Below are positions 6,256 to 7,856 of a stretch of 7,856 nt of DNA, piece by piece. The notes beneath the pieces were generated by a model. It made no database searches, was not told the DNA's origin, and saw nothing but the letters and a program-made list of their open reading frames with translations. Made by a program: the position numbers and the translations under genes. Within the stretch, counting starts at the first letter, position 1. Every line of letters begins with the position of its first letter. The stretch lies in contig DUKA01000081.1 of assembly GCA_013329615.1 (NCBI GenBank), positions 1 through 7,856 on the forward strand, in the 5' to 3' direction. Source of the DNA: Candidatus Bathyarchaeota archaeon (GTDB lineage Archaea > Thermoproteota > Bathyarchaeia > TCS64).

Positions 6256-6284
6256 GTAATACTAGTCTTCTAACCTCTTAAATG
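6256..6284 (-). promoter_or_regulatory. Candidate promoter region of TFE gene
   Basis: Between the Trm56 stop (6286) and the TFE ATG (6235) the minus strand has two AT-rich candidates. CATTTAAG (6277-6284) would give a leader of about 20 bases. A TAGTATTA stretch around 6258-6265 is centred about 26 bases from the ATG and would give a leaderless transcript. The sequence alone does not decide between them, and read-through from Trm56 is also possible. Confidence 0.4.
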
Positions 6285-6285
6285 T

Positions 6286-6822
6286 TTAAACCCGCTTGGC
6301 GTGTGTCTGTAGTCTTTTTCCCTTCGCCTGCGGGACGACGTTCAAGCGTGCACCGGGGAAGTCGAGGCACAGCTCTTTTCCCTCGTATAGTTCGTGCAGG
6401 AAGAGGGCGAGGGCGCTGACCTCGGAGTGTGGCTGCCCAGTCACTGCGACGTTCCAGTGTGAGGCGCCATAGACCTCGCCGGGGACCTTGGCGCCACCTA
6501 CGACAACGAGCTTCGGGGACGGGTCGGAGCGTATCTCCTTCACGGCGTCTTGGAACGGTATCCCATACATGGTGAGGTGGACGACCTTGCCCTCCCAACC
6601 GCCTATGACCTGCTTCCAGCCGCTGGCATACTCCAGCTTGAAGTCTCCACCCCAGTCCTGCGTGATCTTCCTTATCGACTCCTCAAGCGAGTCGTCCTGT
6701 GTGCCCGTGTAGTACGCCTTCTCGGCGCCGAAGGCGCGTGCCGCGAGCAGCAGGTGGGTGGAGACCCTCTTATCTCTGGATGGTCTGTGGCCCAGTCTAA
6801 ATACCGTGACCGCTTGGCTCAT
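6286..6822 (-). CDS. trm56: tRNA (cytidine(56)-2'-O)-methyltransferase, Trm56
   Basis: A 178-residue SPOUT-class enzyme specific to archaea that methylates the ribose of C56 in the tRNA T-loop using S-adenosylmethionine. It shows LGHRPSRDKR plus TH (10-23) at the N-terminus, HLTMYG (82-87), VVVGGAKVPGEVY (106-118) and NVAVTGQPHSEVSALA (124-139). The last two belong to the trefoil-knot cofactor site. Length and motif order fit the family. I chose ATG at 6822, placing VFRLGHRP near the N-terminus as in relatives, with GGTGGAG a few bases upstream. In-frame ATG 6834 and GTG 6840 would add four and six residues, and 6834 would suit a nearly leaderless mRNA from the TATA-like box at 6859-6866. Transcribed divergently from the membrane-protein gene at 6923. 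Its substrate nucleotide, C56, is present in the tRNA-Val of this same window. Confidence 0.95.
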   Translation of the reverse strand: MSQAVTVFRLGHRPSRDKRVSTHLLLAARAFGAEKAYYTGTQDDSLEESIRKITQDWGGDFKLEYASGWKQVIGGWEGKVVHLTMYGIPFQDAVKEIRSDPSPKLVVVGGAKVPGEVYGASHWNVAVTGQPHSEVSALALFLHELYEGKELCLDFPGARLNVVPQAKGKRLQTHAKRV

Positions 6823-6858
6823 GCTCTCCACCATCCCCACTGTATGGGAAACATAAGT

Positions 6859-6866
6859 GATAAAAG
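6859..6866 (-). promoter_or_regulatory. TATA-like box of trm56
   Basis: The minus strand reads CTTTTATC, with transcription expected to start near 6837. That would give a leader of about 15 bases holding GGTGGAG ahead of ATG 6822, or almost no leader for ATG 6834. It is one half of the divergent promoter region 6823-6922. Confidence 0.5.
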
Positions 6867-6885
6867 GGTTGAGCCTCCTGCACCA

Positions 6886-6893
6886 TTTTTAAG
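6886..6893 (+). promoter_or_regulatory. TATA-like box of the membrane PH-like protein gene
   Basis: TTTTTAAG on the plus strand, centred about 33 bases before the TTG at 6923. The predicted transcript start is near 6915, leaving a leader of roughly 8 bases without a Shine-Dalgarno sequence. It lies about 20 bases from the opposing trm56 box, so the two promoters are back to back in an 82-100-base gap. Confidence 0.5.
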
Positions 6894-6922
6894 CCGAGCC
6901 CCGTATAGTCTCTGGAATCCCT

Positions 6923-7525
6923 TTGGCCGAGCAGAACGAGCAGGTGGAGGCGCTCCCACTCATCCAGAAGAGGAAACTTCTCGGGTTCGTCATTCCCGCC
7001 ATAAACCTCCCATTCTTCGTCTACAACGCCTACAACCTCGTGACCCAATACATGTCCGGGACTCCGATGAACACCGAGGACTTCTACAGCAGTGTCTTCC
7101 TCACGGTTGCCACTCTAGTGCTCGCCTTATTCCTGCCCCAGTGGATACCCGTCTACGAGAGCAAGTACGCCCTAGAGACGACGGGTCTCAAGATCAGCCG
7201 CCTGCTCACGAGGAGCGTACATCTCCCCTACACCGAGATTGCACGCGCTGAGGTCTACATAAGAGAGGAAGGCGAGATACCCAAAGACGCCATCGATTAC
7301 ACGAAGGACACCGCGGAAAAGCTCAGGAAGACCGGCTTCGGCTTCGTCGACTTCACTAACTCAGAGTCAAACATAGTTCTGTTGATGTCCGGCAGGAAGA
7401 TCTACATGGTCTCCCCCGCTAAGCCTCGCGCCTTCCTTAAGAGCCTCAAGAAGCGGGTTCCCAAGCTTACGGCAAGGATCGTCGAGCTAAACGAAAAAGG
7501 CAAGACTATACAGGATCTCAACTAA
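6923..7525 (+). CDS. Membrane protein with two N-terminal helices and a probable PH-like cytoplasmic domain
   Basis: I do not recognise a named family. The 200-residue product has a charged N-terminus, then two hydrophobic segments at about 19-44 (LLGFVIPAINLPFFVYNAYN) and 54-78 (VFLTVATLVLALFLPQWIPVY), joined by a short polar loop. A soluble C-terminal part follows. Its pattern (KYALETTGLKIS.., HLPYTEIARAEVY, GFGFVDFT, NIVLLMSGRKIYMVSP, then a helix AFLKSLKKRV) resembles bacterial PH-like domains attached to paired membrane helices. That likeness is by pattern only. The start is TTG at 6923. An in-frame TAA at 6890-6892 and the absence of ATG or GTG between leave it as the only ordinary start before the first helix, apart from a GTG at 6941. 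The TATA-like box at 6886-6893 fits it. The following gene starts 2 bases after its stop, so the pair is an operon. Confidence 0.8.
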   Translation: MAEQNEQVEALPLIQKRKLLGFVIPAINLPFFVYNAYNLVTQYMSGTPMNTEDFYSSVFLTVATLVLALFLPQWIPVYESKYALETTGLKISRLLTRSVHLPYTEIARAEVYIREEGEIPKDAIDYTKDTAEKLRKTGFGFVDFTNSESNIVLLMSGRKIYMVSPAKPRAFLKSLKKRVPKLTARIVELNEKGKTIQDLN

Positions 7526-7527
7526 CC

Positions 7528-7856
7528 ATGACCCGCATGACGACCGAGATGAAGAGGATATTCTCCGAGACCGTCGTCAAGGAGCACTCCGATGATTATT
7601 CGGTTGTCTTCATCGACCCGAGGGATGCGGACAAGGCGAATAGCCTGCTCCAGAATCTGAGGCCCTACTCCTCGGTGACGTATACTGGGGAGGAGGTCTC
7701 TGTGGTCCTGCGCTCCGCGGATTGGGTAAAGCTCAGGTCAGACTTCCCGAGACACAAGGAGGAGGGGCCATACAGGCTCATAACTTTCGACATAGTGCTC
7801 GACCTGTCGATTGTCGGCTTTCTCGCGGTCGTCTCCCCCGCGTTGGCTGAGGCGGG
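7528..7856 (+). CDS. Putative ACT-type-domain protein (3' end cut off by window)
   Basis: The frame opens at ATG 7528, two bases after the stop of the membrane-protein gene, and stays open to the window end (109 codons visible). The N-terminal part (about 20-75) alternates strands and helices, with SVVFIDPRDADKANSLLQNL and EEVSVVLRSADWVKL. The visible end reads YRLITFDIVLDLSIVGFLAVVSPALAEA (about 81-108). That pattern is reminiscent of ACT_7/CASTOR-type ACT domains, where a Gly-Phe/Ile-Leu-Ala segment leads the first helix of a ligand-binding fold. This assignment is tentative because the rest is missing. Other in-frame ATGs at 7537 and 7549 are possible starts, and no strong Shine-Dalgarno separates them. 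Co-transcribed with the preceding gene; a ligand-sensing role would be inference. Confidence 0.75.
   Translation, partial: MTRMTTEMKRIFSETVVKEHSDDYSVVFIDPRDADKANSLLQNLRPYSSVTYTGEEVSVVLRSADWVKLRSDFPRHKEEGPYRLITFDIVLDLSIVGFLAVVSPALAEA

Noticed and set aside
6550..7251. Plus-strand open frame of 233 codons across trm56, the divergent promoter region and the membrane gene
   Set aside because: It crosses two confirmed genes and a promoter region, and its product is His/Arg/Pro-rich without domain features.
1..7856. CRISPR array, insertion sequence, phage or defence island
   Set aside because: No regularly spaced direct repeats, terminal inverted repeats, transposase, integrase or nuclease motifs were found on either strand by reading.

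Overview
The window is a gene-dense piece of an archaeal chromosome. The domain assignment is firm. It carries the archaeal general transcription factor TFE-alpha and an archaeal-type tRNA cytidine-56 2'-O-methyltransferase (Trm56). Several genes have an AT-rich TATA-like box about 25-30 bases ahead of the start codon and almost no leader, and TTG starts are common. G+C is well above half, AGG/AGA/CGC arginine codons are frequent, and intergenic gaps are tiny. The combination of TFE, Trm56, tandem-GNAT, YkgJ-type and AarF/UbiB genes would suit a TACK-group archaeon such as a Bathyarchaeia- or Nitrososphaeria-like lineage, but that placement is inference.

Left part (1-1223, plus strand): the 3' part of a glycosylasparaginase-type Ntn hydrolase, followed after 5 bases by a 142-residue protein of unknown function. 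They end tail to tail against the next block, and the two opposing TAG stops share one palindromic CTAG (1220-1223).

Central block (1220-6822, all minus strand; transcription runs from right to left): Trm56, TFE-alpha, an HD-domain phosphohydrolase, tRNA-Val(UAC), an AarF/UbiB-type membrane kinase-like ATPase, an aspartate/glutamate racemase family protein, a cysteine-rich YkgJ-type protein and a tandem GNAT acetyltransferase. TATA-like boxes suggest separate promoters for Trm56, TFE, the tRNA, the UbiB gene and the GNAT gene. TFE and the HD gene overlap, and the HD gene seems to start at a CTG within the overlap.

Right part (6823-7856, plus strand): a divergent intergenic region with back-to-back TATA-like boxes. 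It is followed by a two-helix membrane protein with a probable PH-like cytoplasmic domain, and, 2 bases later, by a gene cut by the window end whose visible C-terminal stretch resembles an ACT-type domain.

The genes are mostly housekeeping: transcription initiation, tRNA and tRNA modification, membrane/quinone-associated kinase, amino-acid chemistry. I see no mobile element, CRISPR array, phage gene or recognisable defence system. The points most worth attention are the CTG start of the HD gene, the unknown partner of the glycosylasparaginase, the membrane PH-like/ACT-like pair, and the Cx4C spacing in the TFE zinc ribbon. No stretch over 300 bases lacks a gene.
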